Shown here piece by piece: positions 1 to 8,281 of a stretch of DNA of 64,000 nt (positions are counted from its first letter, which is position 1; each line of letters opens with the position of its first letter). A model generated the notes under the pieces. The model had not been told where the DNA came from, ran no database searches, and saw only the letters and a list, made by a program, of their open reading frames with translations. Source of the DNA: Paenibacillus monticola. Lineage in GTDB: Bacteria; Bacillota; Bacilli; Paenibacillales; Paenibacillaceae. Both the position numbers and the translations under genes were made by a program. Location: contig NZ_WJXB01000004.1 in NCBI RefSeq assembly GCF_009664975.1, positions 434,001 to 498,000 of the forward strand, read 5' to 3'.

Positions 1-323
1 AGCGTTCGGCTGACTGGCGGAAACAGCTGGTCTTTATGGGTATAATCATTGAACAAAAACAGGTCGATCACCAAAAACTCCCTAGATTCCCCAATAATCT
101 GTAGTATTCTCGGTAAAATCTGACTCTCTTGTTTCCCTGTGGGGCTGCCATCCGCATAAGTTAAGTCATGCCAGAAGCTCACATGATTAACCTGGTATAG
201 AGGACTCTCGTAAGAAATCCCCTGAGGAAGAGGTTTATGTGTCTGATATATCATTACACCCGTTAGCCAGAGAATGAGCATAAGGGCTAATCGTAGTATC
301 CAGGTGCGGCGGCTTAGTTTCAT
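1..323 (-). CDS. Phospholipase D-like membrane-anchored protein, N-terminal part
   Basis: The minus strand is open from an ATG at 323 to the window edge, giving about 107 residues. A Shine-Dalgarno-like GGAGGA sits just upstream on that strand. Residues 1-25 are basic then hydrophobic (KLSRRTWILRLALMLILWLT), an uncleaved anchor or signal. The following part contains a stretch reading FLVIDLFLFNDYTHKDQLFP, which resembles the N-terminal strand region of cardiolipin-synthase/phospholipase-D-like proteins in Gram-positive bacteria. The HKD catalytic motifs would lie outside the window, so the family call is an inference. It is divergent from the carH gene at 538. Confidence 0.6.
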   Translation of the reverse strand, partial: MKLSRRTWILRLALMLILWLTGVMIYQTHKPLPQGISYESPLYQVNHVSFWHDLTYADGSPTGKQESQILPRILQIIGESREFLVIDLFLFNDYTHKDQLFPPVSRT

Positions 324-456
324 GGAGTCCTCCTGTAGGTGTGTAGGAGCATATCCCTCCTCTCGGTAGGTTATGGTTATGCTCGGTAATTTATCAACTT
401 CTATATAACCTCCAGAGGTGATAATTGAAGCAACTGGGACCCCTGACTAACGTCGG

Positions 457-485
457 ATGACATTATACTTAGGCTTATGTATAAT
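457..485 (+). promoter_or_regulatory. Sigma-A-type promoter of the carH-like gene
   Basis: The -35 hexamer ATGACA (457-462) and -10 hexamer TATAAT (480-485) are separated by 17 bp. The -10 lies inside the first of three 11-bp direct repeats, so a repressor bound to them would block RNA polymerase. The assignment rests on sequence alone. Confidence 0.7.
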
Positions 486-509
486 GAGTGTAAATAATTT
501 GTATAAGGT
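477..509 (+). promoter_or_regulatory. Putative CarH operator, three 11-bp direct repeats
   Basis: Three head-to-tail 11-mers read ATGTATAATGA, GTGTAAATAAT and TTGTATAAGGT. Each contains TGTA(T/A)A at the same place. A fourth, poorly matching 11-mer (TTGAGACATTA) follows. The same layout recurs at 1676-1708 before the crt operon. Thermus thermophilus CarH is known to bind three 11-bp direct repeats that overlap promoter elements. The position next to the regulator's own gene suggests autoregulation. Confidence 0.7.
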
Positions 510-537
510 TTGAGACATTAAATACATATAGCAGTAA

Positions 538-1473
538 GTGGGAAAGAGAGTGAGATACAACGTGTACTCCATCAAACAGGTCGTTGAAATGCTGGATATT
601 CCATCGGTTACGTTAAGAGCCTGGGAAAGCAGGTATCAGGCGGTGACGCCGGAGCGAACCGAGTCCGGATATAGGCTATACAGCCGTGATAATGTGGAGG
701 ATTTGCGCTGGTTGAAGGATCAGATCGAGCAACAAGGCATCAGTATCTCGCATGCGGTTCGATTGTTGAAGGTGCAGAAGGAGAAACATCTAGAGGATAA
801 TGTGGTCATTAGTGGAACTCCGGAGGATGCCTTTGAGAAGATGAAAGAGCAAATTTATACTGCGCTGCATGAATTTCAAGGGGAGCGGGCCAATGCGTTA
901 ATTGATTTTGGTTTCTCTATGTATGGTTACGAAGCTATGTTCCATCAGGTATTGGTGCCTGTTCTAATCAAGGTCGGGGATGCATGGGAAGTGGGCAAGG
1001 CGACTGTAGCGCAGGAGCATTATATGACACATATGATTTCTAATCGATTTTATCAATTTTTCAACGTCTTTCCCGTTTATGCGCATTTGCCAAAGGTGCT
1101 GGCGTTTTGTCCGGCTGGTGAGCATCATCAGGTTGGATTACTGTTATTTTCACTCTTTTTACGGAAGAATGGAGTGGAGGTTATCTATCTCGGTGCCAAT
1201 ACGCCTGAGGAAGGTATCTTGTCGATACTAGAGCAGCAAAAGCGTATTGGAGCGATCTGTCTGTCAGTTACTGATAAAGCGCTAATTCCATACTGTGAGG
1301 GGCTAATCCAGCATCTAAAAGGGGCTTGTCCAGAAGCGGAGTTCATCGTGGGTGGTAAAGCGTACGAAGCTTTCCCCAATTCGGTCGGTGCGCGTTTCAT
1401 TATGAATGAGCCGCCTGAGCAGTGGCAATCATGGTTTGATAAAATGTTTATTGGCATGAAGAGCAAGATTTAA
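538..1473 (+). CDS. carH: MerR-family, cobalamin-binding light-responsive transcriptional regulator (CarH/LitR type)
   Basis: This 311-residue protein has an N-terminal MerR helix-turn-helix (residues about 8-77, with the TLRAWESRY and GYRLYS signatures) and a C-terminal B12-binding module. It carries the W-x9-EH motif exactly (W150, E160, H161), which in CarH shelters the 5'-deoxyadenosyl group. It also has the ExHxxG cobalamin motif (E195 to G200), whose His197 would be the lower axial ligand. In this family adenosylcobalamin drives DNA binding in the dark, and light breaks the Co-C bond and releases DNA. The crt operon downstream and matching 11-bp operators fit that role. The residue after Trp150 is Glu151, where T. 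thermophilus CarH has His132. The start is uncertain: GTG 538, 550 and 562 are all possible, with GGAAAGAG before 550. Confidence 0.85.
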   Translation: MGKRVRYNVYSIKQVVEMLDIPSVTLRAWESRYQAVTPERTESGYRLYSRDNVEDLRWLKDQIEQQGISISHAVRLLKVQKEKHLEDNVVISGTPEDAFEKMKEQIYTALHEFQGERANALIDFGFSMYGYEAMFHQVLVPVLIKVGDAWEVGKATVAQEHYMTHMISNRFYQFFNVFPVYAHLPKVLAFCPAGEHHQVGLLLFSLFLRKNGVEVIYLGANTPEEGILSILEQQKRIGAICLSVTDKALIPYCEGLIQHLKGACPEAEFIVGGKAYEAFPNSVGARFIMNEPPEQWQSWFDKMFIGMKSKI

Positions 1474-1503
1474 GGCCAACTAGCGTTGCTGAAAAGGAAA
1501 TGT

Positions 1504-1549
1504 AGAGTCCGTTGCGTCACTTATTAGTGATGCTAGGGGCTCTTTTTTT
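1504..1549 (+). terminator. Rho-independent terminator after carH
   Basis: An imperfect hairpin pairs AGAGTCC with GGGGCTCT and also contains a GTCACT/AGTGAT inner stem. It is followed by a run of seven T. It separates carH from the crt promoter. Confidence 0.75.
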
Positions 1550-1655
1550 GAATCTAAATATAGATTATTAAACTGGGACATCTATCCTATTGGAATAGTA
1601 AAAACTAGCTATATTGGCCTCTGGCTTCGCTGAATGAGATAGCTATAGTTGGTCA

Positions 1656-1684
1656 TTTACATAAGTATTTAATAATTGTATAAT
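1656..1684 (+). promoter_or_regulatory. Sigma-A-type promoter of the carotenoid operon
   Basis: The -35 TTTACA (1656-1661) and -10 TATAAT (1679-1684) have a 17-bp spacer. The -10 lies within the first 11-bp repeat of the downstream operator, with the same offset as at the carH promoter. Confidence 0.75.
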
Positions 1685-1708
1685 GTTTGTAAAGAACTTG
1701 TATAATGT
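1676..1708 (+). promoter_or_regulatory. Putative CarH operator of the crt operon, three 11-bp direct repeats
   Basis: The repeats are TTGTATAATGT (1676), TTGTAAAGAAC (1687) and TTGTATAATGT (1698), contiguous and in the same orientation. A degenerate fourth unit follows at 1709. TGTA(T/A)A is invariant across these and the three repeats at 477-509. In both arrays the first repeat begins 3 nt upstream of TATAAT. Confidence 0.75.
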
Positions 1709-1740
1709 TTAGAGATTGTGGGATTTGAGGGGGAGTAGGC

Positions 1741-3288
1741 TTGATCAGTACAAAGAGTGCCGCAAAGGTTGCTGTTGTCGGAGCTGGGCCAGGTGGACTT
1801 GCCGCCGCTATGCTGCTTGCTGCAGAAGGATATCATGTTGAAGTTTATGAGAAGCAGGAGGTAGTTGGCGGGCGTTCGGGAGAGCTTCGACTTGGGAAGT
1901 ATACCTTTGACCGCGGCGCAACTTTTCTGATGATGCCACACCTGCTGAGAGAGTTGTTTACCTCTGCAGGCCGCTCTATAGATGATTACGTTTCCTTGAA
2001 AGAGCTTGATCCGCTGTATTCACTGCATTTCGGCGATACCGTATTCAAACCTTCTACAAATCAGGACCAAACCGCGAATGAGGTCGAAAGGTTGTTTCCG
2101 GGTAACGGTGAAGGTTACCGTCGATTCATGGCCAATGAAGGAGATAAGCTGGACAGAGTGCAGCCTTTGTTACAGCGTCCGTTTCAATCTCTTGGTGATT
2201 ATCTCAAAAAAGATGTTTTGCATGCCCTGCCTAAGCTGCATGCCACTGATACTGTGTACAATCGTCTTTCTAAATATTTTTCGGATGAACGCCTCCGGTT
2301 TGCCTTTGCCTTTCAAGCTAAATATTTAGGGATGTCGCCTTGGGAATGTCCAGGTACCTTTACGATTCTTTCCTACATGGAGCATCGTTATGGATTGTAT
2401 CATCCGATTGGCGGAATCAACCAGGTCTTTCAAGCGATGGCAGATGTGCTGAAAGAGCATGGCGGAAGGGTTCATACCTCCTGCGGGGTGAAGCGTGTGC
2501 TGGTCCATAATGGGCAGGCAACGGGGCTGTTGCTCGACAATGGGGACAAAGTAGATGCGGACTATGTCGTGATTGGTGCTGATTTCGGTTCAGCCATGAC
2601 GGAGATGTTCGAGCCTGGGATATTAAAAAAATACACGCCGAAGAAGGTAGCCATCAAACGATATTCATGTTCTACAGCGATGTTGTATCTGGGAGTGGAT
2701 GGTGCCGTTGATCTCGGCCATCATTCCGTTCATTTCGCCGAGGATTATCGGCGAAATGTGGAAGAAATCACGAAATTGGGAACCTTGTCTGCGGATCCTT
2801 CAATTTATGTGCATAATCCATCCGTTCTCGATCCAACATTGGCACCAGCCGGCAAATCTTCGCTGTATGTGCTGATGCCAGTTCCTAACCTGACAGCAGA
2901 TATCAACTGGGAGAAGGAAAGTGAGCGGGTAGAAGAAGAAATGCTTGAACGCTTGCAACGTATTCCGGGGCTGGCGAATTTATCCCAGCGGATCGAGGAG
3001 AAGCTGTTCTTCTCACCGCGGGATTGGCAGGCAAAGCTGGGCGTGTATAACGGCGCAACGTTTAATCTGGCCCATAATCTGGGCCAGATGATGTATCTGC
3101 GACCGCACAATACCTTTCAGGAGGCGCGGGGGATATGGTTGGTCGGGGGCGGAACCCATCCCGGCAGCGGATTGCCGACGATATTCGAGTCGGCCAAGAT
3201 CAGTGTGCGACTGCTGAAGGAACATGACCGCGCAGCCCGCTCCAGAACGTTCAAGGCCGGAGTAGCCGGAACAAGGGCATCACTGTGA
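1741..3288 (+). CDS. crtN: CrtN-like carotenoid desaturase (diapophytoene desaturase family)
   Basis: This is a 515-residue FAD-dependent CrtI-family enzyme. The N-terminal dinucleotide-binding fold has GAGPGG at residues 14-19 and the downstream VGGR loop. The C-terminal family motif GLWLVGG-type (here GIWLVGGGTHPGSGLP) is present. The stretch FKYLGMSPWECPGTF-like (AKYLGMSPWECPGTF) and the HPIGG motif fit staphylococcal-type CrtN. Such enzymes introduce conjugated double bonds into 4,4'-diapophytoene. It is first in the operon and starts at TTG with a GGGGGAGT ribosome-binding site. Its stop overlaps the next start (GTGA), so translation is probably coupled. Assignment among the three CrtI paralogues is by similarity only. 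Confidence 0.8.
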   Translation: MISTKSAAKVAVVGAGPGGLAAAMLLAAEGYHVEVYEKQEVVGGRSGELRLGKYTFDRGATFLMMPHLLRELFTSAGRSIDDYVSLKELDPLYSLHFGDTVFKPSTNQDQTANEVERLFPGNGEGYRRFMANEGDKLDRVQPLLQRPFQSLGDYLKKDVLHALPKLHATDTVYNRLSKYFSDERLRFAFAFQAKYLGMSPWECPGTFTILSYMEHRYGLYHPIGGINQVFQAMADVLKEHGGRVHTSCGVKRVLVHNGQATGLLLDNGDKVDADYVVIGADFGSAMTEMFEPGILKKYTPKKVAIKRYSCSTAMLYLGVDGAVDLGHHSVHFAEDYRRNVEEITKLGTLSADPSIYVHNPSVLDPTLAPAGKSSLYVLMPVPNLTADINWEKESERVEEEMLERLQRIPGLANLSQRIEEKLFFSPRDWQAKLGVYNGATFNLAHNLGQMMYLRPHNTFQEARGIWLVGGGTHPGSGLPTIFESAKISVRLLKEHDRAARSRTFKAGVAGTRASL

Positions 3289-4841
3289 GCCGGGTCGCCA
3301 TCGTCGGCGGCGGTATCGGCGGGCTTACGGCAGCGCTGCTGCTTAGCCGTATTGGGCAGGAAGTTACGCTGTACGAACGCGCTTCACAGGTCGGTGGGCG
3401 TGTAGCTTTTGAAGAGCATGGACCCTACCGGATCGATCGCGGACCCACGATTGTGCTGCTACCAGACATGCTGCGCAGCATCCTTGAGGAAGGGGGTCTA
3501 CCACCGGAAAGTGTAGAGCTGCTGCGCTGTGATCCACTGTACCGAGTTCATTTTAAGAGCGGTCGGACCTTAACCAAGGTGAATGGAATTCAGGAGCAGG
3601 CTGCAGAGGTTGAACGTTGTTTTCCCGGTGAGGGTAAAGGATTTATCCGCTTTATGCATGATATGTCGATCTTATATCCATTAGGTAAAGCTTCTTTTCT
3701 TGAGCGGGGCTTTAAGAGCCGCAGTGAGTTCTTCAGTTTTGGCAACCTGTCGCTGATGGTCCGCCTACAAGCCTATAAGAGTCTGAAAGAAGCAGTTGGA
3801 CGCTATTTTCAAAGTGAAGAGCTGAAGGATGCCTTCTCCCTACAAAGCTTATATATCGGCGGTGCTCCTTTCCGTACCCCCGGAATCTATACCATGCTTC
3901 CTTATGCGGAGCAGGCCTTCGGCATCTGGATGTTGAAGGGTGGCTACGGCGAACTGCCGCGAATTATGCTCCGGGAGCTGAAAAGCCGCGGGGTCACTAT
4001 TCATACACATACTGAAGTTCAATCTCTGCTGGTAAGTGGCGGACAATGCCATGGAGTAGTCATTGAGGGAGAAGCCATTTCATATGATGCTGTGTTATAT
4101 AACGGCGACTTTCCGCATTTAGAAGGGCTCCTGCCACAGGGGGTTACCAAGAAAGTCCGTAACACGCAAAAAGCCAGCCAGCCTCAACTTTTAACTAGGA
4201 CGGATTCAAGCCCGGCATTAAACCAGCCGGCCAGCAAGTTTCTCCCCTCATCAGGTTGTTTGCTTATTTACGTGGCAGCCTCCAAAAGATGGGAGGAATC
4301 GCTGACACACCAGTTTTTTCTGCCTGATAGTCTAAATGACAGCTTGCGGGAGGTATTTGATCGGAATATCATTCCCGATAAGCCTTCCTATTATGTCTTC
4401 AACCCGGCGGCGCTGGATGAGAGTGCCGCTCCGCCAGGAGAAAGTATATTGTACTTTCTTGTTCCAGTTCCTGCGGCGCAAGAAATTAACTGGGAAACTG
4501 CCGCTGGCCCGTTGGCCGACAAAGTACTAGCGGATGCAGAGTCTCGCGGATTTCCCGGACTTGCTGACAGTATGGTTTGGCGCAAAGTCCGTACTCCTAT
4601 GGATGCTAAGCAGGAAGGGATGTTCGGTGGAGGGAGCTTTGGGATTGCCCCAGTGCTGTCTCAATCGGGCGTATTCCGACCTCAGCCCAAGCCTTTTAAG
4701 ATAGAAGGATTGTATGCGGCTGGCGCTTCTGTGCATCCCGGGGGTGGGGTGCCGATTGTAATGCAGGGAGCCAGACTGGCCGTCCATGAACTGATAAAGG
4801 AGCTGAGTATAAATGAAGGAAGACGTATTGCAAAAGTGTGA
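3285..4841 (+). CDS. Second CrtI/CrtN-family carotenoid desaturase or oxidase
   Basis: This 518-residue flavoprotein has the GGGIGG nucleotide-binding motif at residues 8-13 and RVAFEEHGPYRIDRGPT-type substrate-side sequence. Its nearest relative in the window is the preceding crtN, with the same PLYRVHF, PGIYTML and PVPAAQEINWE landmarks. It carries an extra serine/proline-rich insert near residues 290-320 that the first copy lacks. In C30 carotenoid clusters, extra CrtN-like proteins extend desaturation or oxidise end groups, and which of these applies cannot be told here. It begins with GTG, overlapping the upstream stop by 4 nt, and overlaps crtM by 29 nt. Confidence 0.75.
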   Translation: MSRVAIVGGGIGGLTAALLLSRIGQEVTLYERASQVGGRVAFEEHGPYRIDRGPTIVLLPDMLRSILEEGGLPPESVELLRCDPLYRVHFKSGRTLTKVNGIQEQAAEVERCFPGEGKGFIRFMHDMSILYPLGKASFLERGFKSRSEFFSFGNLSLMVRLQAYKSLKEAVGRYFQSEELKDAFSLQSLYIGGAPFRTPGIYTMLPYAEQAFGIWMLKGGYGELPRIMLRELKSRGVTIHTHTEVQSLLVSGGQCHGVVIEGEAISYDAVLYNGDFPHLEGLLPQGVTKKVRNTQKASQPQLLTRTDSSPALNQPASKFLPSSGCLLIYVAASKRWEESLTHQFFLPDSLNDSLREVFDRNIIPDKPSYYVFNPAALDESAAPPGESILYFLVPVPAAQEINWETAAGPLADKVLADAESRGFPGLADSMVWRKVRTPMDAKQEGMFGGGSFGIAPVLSQSGVFRPQPKPFKIEGLYAAGASVHPGGGVPIVMQGARLAVHELIKELSINEGRRIAKV

Positions 4842-5645
4842 GGAAATGATCAGAATTGGGTCCTCATCGTTTTACCGGGCATTTGACGGACTGCCCAGCC
4901 CGCGCCGTGAGGCGGTGCATGTTATATATGCTTTTTGCCGCATCATTGATGATAGTGTGGATGAGCCGGAGAAGTCGCCGTTCACTATTCATGAGCTCCG
5001 CAATCAGTTTCAGGACTTGGAGCGTGCAGATGGACACTTTATCTGGCCTGCGCTGCGCTGGCTGTTCCGCAGTTTCCCGCAACTGGGGAAGGAACCGTTT
5101 CTATTGCAGATGGAAGGCCAGCTAAATGACCTCACCTTCACTCATTATGAAACGATGGAGCAGCTCGAATCCTATTGTTATCTCGTAGCGGGTACCGTCG
5201 GAGAAATGCTGCTTCCTGTTCTTAGAGATGACGGCAGCGAAGAAGCGCAGGCAGCAGGTATTGCTCTCGGGATAGGAATGCAGTTTGTGAACATCATTCG
5301 TGATGTGGGCGAGGATCTGGGACGTGGGCGCCGATATCTTCCACTTGAGGTGATGAAGAAGAACGGATATAGCCAGCCGGAACTGGAAAAGGGCGTAGTG
5401 AACAAGCCGTTTATAGCTGTATTGCATGAGCTTAAAGAAAGTGCGCTATATTGGTTCGAAAAAGGGCTGGACAATCTCGATACCTATCCACCGGAGAGTG
5501 GTATGGCAGTAGAATTAGCAGCAGCCTTCTATGCGGGCATACTCGATGCCGTGGCAGCGATGAGGCTAAGCTGCAAATGTATCGGCGCACGGCTGCACGT
5601 TATGCTTCAGGTTTTAGCAGCAAGGGCAAGACGGCGGCATTTTAA
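4813..5645 (+). pseudogene. crtM: crtM-like squalene/phytoene synthase gene with a C-terminal frameshift
   Basis: Residues 1 to about 246 match the trans-prenyltransferase head-to-head family, which joins two farnesyl diphosphates to make diapophytoene. Both aspartate motifs are intact: DDSVD at 46-50 and DVGED at 164-168. After about nt 5550 the frame becomes unlike the family and runs on to 5940, through 295 nt of the next gene. The expected C-terminus (GSDEAKLQMYRR, then a YASGFSSKGK stretch) lies in another frame and stops at 5645. That stop overlaps the next ATG as TAATG, as expected for coupled genes in this operon. A single-base loss or two-base gain near 5545-5562 explains this. A sequencing error is possible. 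The start has AAAGGAG at good spacing. Confidence 0.75.
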
Positions 5646-6421
5646 TGATCAGATATTTATTCTGGGCTTGGTATTTTATAGGTGCGCTGCTCTTAATCGT
5701 GTTCAGCATACCGGAAAGCTTACAATTCTCCAATGGCCTATTTCTTATTTTTTATGCCGTATATGCTCTGGATTTAACGAACAAGGGGCTAGAACGCCCC
5801 TTCCTGTCCGACCAGTCAGTCATTTATTGGTGTGGCCTTCCAATCTGGCTGTCCGCTATCGTGATTTGGACAGGAGGCATGGGTGTGGAGTGGCTTGGTG
5901 TTCATTCCGGCAGGCTGTTTGGCAGTTACGAATATTCTGATATTTTGGGGCCATTGTTATTTGGTGTCCCTATTACTTTAGGTTTTGCTTGGATTGCTGT
6001 CGTATGCGGTGCAGTCTTGATCAGTAATGATTTCGGCCTGACTGGGGTCCGGTTGTCTTTGGTCCGGGCTGTACAAACAGGCTTCTGGAGCGTTTTATTA
6101 GATTTGGTTCTCGATCCTGTGGCTCATGCCAAGGGCTTTTGGCATTGGGGGAGCAGTGGGGGACTGTACGGCGTTCCCTGGAGTAATTTTCTCGGCTGGT
6201 TCATCGTCAGTGCAGCTTTGTCGTTGTCCTTGCAGGTCTTTAAAATATCCCGCCTGAGCGCGCGTCGGGGGACCCGATTGTATCAGGCTATTCTAATTAT
6301 GTTCGGGCTCATAGCCGTGCGTGAGGGATTATCACTCTGTGCTTGGATAGCGGGGCTGGGAGCTTTGCTGGCAGAAGGGAGTTTGTATTATGCTGGAAGC
6401 CGTCAGATCAAGAAGCTTTGA
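5645..6421 (+). CDS. CruF-like carotenoid biosynthesis membrane protein (DUF422)
   Basis: The 258-residue protein is strongly hydrophobic, with about seven predicted membrane segments. It carries GMGVEWLGVHSG-type and DPVAHAKGFWHW motifs typical of the CruF/DUF422 family. Family members add water across a terminal double bond of acyclic carotenoids, giving a tertiary hydroxyl that can then be glycosylated. The position between the synthase and a glycosyltransferase fits such a hydratase. Its ATG overlaps the original crtM stop. No strong ribosome-binding site is seen, consistent with coupling. Its activity on a C30 substrate is inferred. Confidence 0.75.
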   Translation: MIRYLFWAWYFIGALLLIVFSIPESLQFSNGLFLIFYAVYALDLTNKGLERPFLSDQSVIYWCGLPIWLSAIVIWTGGMGVEWLGVHSGRLFGSYEYSDILGPLLFGVPITLGFAWIAVVCGAVLISNDFGLTGVRLSLVRAVQTGFWSVLLDLVLDPVAHAKGFWHWGSSGGLYGVPWSNFLGWFIVSAALSLSLQVFKISRLSARRGTRLYQAILIMFGLIAVREGLSLCAWIAGLGALLAEGSLYYAGSRQIKKL

Positions 6422-7127
6422 TAAGTTGTTCTACCGTTACAATTACCATTATTTAATTCGTAGACATTTCCGTTATTTTGGGGTGGCCGGAGAGCTGCAG
6501 CCACCTTCTATAGAGGGCAGACCTGTGCTGTACATTATGAATCACAGTTCATGGTGGGACGGATTGCTCGCATACCATGCGGCTAGAACGCTGACGAATC
6601 GGGTGCACTATTTCATGATGGAGGAAGAGCAGCTGCGCAAGTATGCTTTTTTTCGCAAGTTGGGAGCGTATTCAATGAATCGGCATAGTACGGGAGATAT
6701 CAGTGCCTCGCTGCGTTACACCTCGAGACTGCTCCGGGCTGGAGGCAGTGTATGGATGTATCCAGAGGGGGAAATCCAACCCTTAGAGCATCGTCCGATG
6801 GTATTGAAGGCAGGCGCTGGCCTTGTGCTGCGCCTGTGTCCGGAAGCGGTCGTTGTGCCGGTAACGTTGTATCATGGCTTATTTCGTCATCCCAAGCCGG
6901 AGGCGACATTGTTGGCCGGGGTTCCGCTTGCCCATTCCTGGAAGGATATGAACCGCAACAGCATTGGGGATGAGCTGCAGACTGTGCTGGAAGAACAATT
7001 GAATAACCACCGCCAAATGATCATCAATAATGGTGGTTATGTACCTGAACAATTCCAACCTCTGATGAAGCAGGGCCGTTCCACCAATGAATGGTTTGAT
7101 GCCGTACTTGGCAGGAGAAGACGATGA
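6390..7127 (+). CDS. 1-acyl-glycerol-3-phosphate acyltransferase-like protein, probable carotenoid-glycoside acyltransferase
   Basis: The 245-residue protein has the acyltransferase block I motif NHSSWWD (H52, D57; the HX4D catalytic pair) and block III YPEGE near residue 120-125. It lacks an obvious N-terminal membrane anchor. PlsC-type enzymes transfer fatty acyl groups from acyl-CoA or acyl-ACP. In this operon the likely acceptor is the glycosyl group of the carotenoid, as CrtO does for staphyloxanthin, though CrtO itself belongs to a different fold. The start ATG 6390 has AAGGGAG upstream and overlaps the previous gene by 32 nt. Its stop overlaps the next start as ATGA. Confidence 0.75.
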   Translation: MLEAVRSRSFDKLFYRYNYHYLIRRHFRYFGVAGELQPPSIEGRPVLYIMNHSSWWDGLLAYHAARTLTNRVHYFMMEEEQLRKYAFFRKLGAYSMNRHSTGDISASLRYTSRLLRAGGSVWMYPEGEIQPLEHRPMVLKAGAGLVLRLCPEAVVVPVTLYHGLFRHPKPEATLLAGVPLAHSWKDMNRNSIGDELQTVLEEQLNNHRQMIINNGGYVPEQFQPLMKQGRSTNEWFDAVLGRRRR

Positions 7128-8281
7128 TACTACTGCTGCAGATTATCAGTGGCTGTCTGCTGCTGCAACTGCTGTTTGCGCTATGGAACACTACACGGCT
7201 GCCGAAGCTTGGGGTGGTAAAGCGGGCCGTACATTCAATTTCCGGTCCACCTTTGATTCAAAAGGGAGTTCCACGATTGTCCGTACTGATTCCAGCTCGT
7301 GACGAGGCTGATAATATTGCCGCTTGTCTGGCATCTGTGCTGGCTTGTAGAAGCGTCGGCTGGGACTTTGAGGTGCTCGTGCTGGATGATCGTTCCAGTG
7401 ATGGAACTGGAGAACTTGCTGCTGCGACTGGAGATCACCGGGTTAAGGTGCTAGCCGGTCGGGAGCTGCCAGAGGGTTGGTTGGGCAAGTCCAATGCTTG
7501 CGTTCAGTTAGCGGAAGCAGCGAGTGGGACTTGGTTGCTCTTCTTGGACGCAGATATCAGACTCCGTCCAGAGGCGCTGGAAGCGGCTATATTGACAGCT
7601 ACTGCTCAAGGAGGCGGCTTGGTGACTGGCTTCCCCTGGCAGGTAACGAGGACATGGCTCGAAAAGCTGATTGTGCCGTTAATGAACTTCACCATCATCT
7701 GCCATCTGCCAATTCCACTGGTTCGTGGCTCCAAAGATTCCCGATTTGTAGCCGCACATGGAGGATTTATGCTGATTCATCGGGACAGTTATTCACGTAG
7801 TGGAGGCCATGCCGGCATCCGTGCCGAGCTTGTCGATGATATGGCTTTAGCTCGCGCAGTAAAGATTTCGGGAGATCCTGTGACACTGGCTAACGTTGTG
7901 GATTATACGGAAATGCGCATGTATCATAACGCACAAGAGGTGTGGAAGGGCTATCGCAAGAACATTTATGCCGGTCTGGGTCGCCGTCCTCTTTTGCTGC
8001 TAGGCTTATTAACTGTCTATACAATGCTATATGTATTGCCTATTGTGACACTTACTTTTGCTTGTCTGGCAAATCAGGGAACACTGACGTTATGGGCGCT
8101 ACTTGCAGCCCTGTTAGGTATAGCTATCAAACGGACCAGTGATGCATCTGCTAAACAAGCGGTTTGGTTGTGCCTGCTGGTATCCGTAAGCATGCTTGGC
8201 CTGATCGCTATTGCGATCAGCTCTTGGCGGGGCGCTAAGGTCGGGCAAGGCTATGAATGGAAAGGGAGATGGTACCGTTGA
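7124..8281 (+). CDS. Family 2 glycosyltransferase, probable carotenoid glycosyltransferase
   Basis: The 385-residue protein begins with a membrane segment (residues 1-22). A GT2 catalytic domain follows: LSVLIPARDEADNIAACL for the nucleotide-sugar fold, VLDDRSSDGT, and a DxD-type metal motif in LFLDADIRL. Two to three membrane segments close the C-terminus (about 285-370). The architecture matches CrtQ-like enzymes, which attach glucose to a carotenoid. Placement between the acyltransferase and the CrtP-like oxidase supports this. The sugar donor cannot be read from sequence. Confidence 0.75.
   Translation: MILLLQIISGCLLLQLLFALWNTTRLPKLGVVKRAVHSISGPPLIQKGVPRLSVLIPARDEADNIAACLASVLACRSVGWDFEVLVLDDRSSDGTGELAAATGDHRVKVLAGRELPEGWLGKSNACVQLAEAASGTWLLFLDADIRLRPEALEAAILTATAQGGGLVTGFPWQVTRTWLEKLIVPLMNFTIICHLPIPLVRGSKDSRFVAAHGGFMLIHRDSYSRSGGHAGIRAELVDDMALARAVKISGDPVTLANVVDYTEMRMYHNAQEVWKGYRKNIYAGLGRRPLLLLGLLTVYTMLYVLPIVTLTFACLANQGTLTLWALLAALLGIAIKRTSDASAKQAVWLCLLVSVSMLGLIAIAISSWRGAKVGQGYEWKGRWYR

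Noticed and set aside
5540-5565. Programmed -1 ribosomal frameshift in crtM
   Set aside because: No X-XXY-YYZ slippery heptamer and no downstream pseudoknot were seen; a simple indel is more likely.
5646-5940. C-terminal extension of CrtM to 375 residues
   Set aside because: It lies in the wrong frame across the CruF-like gene, is unlike the family, and the family-like C-terminus with a coupled stop/start is in another frame.
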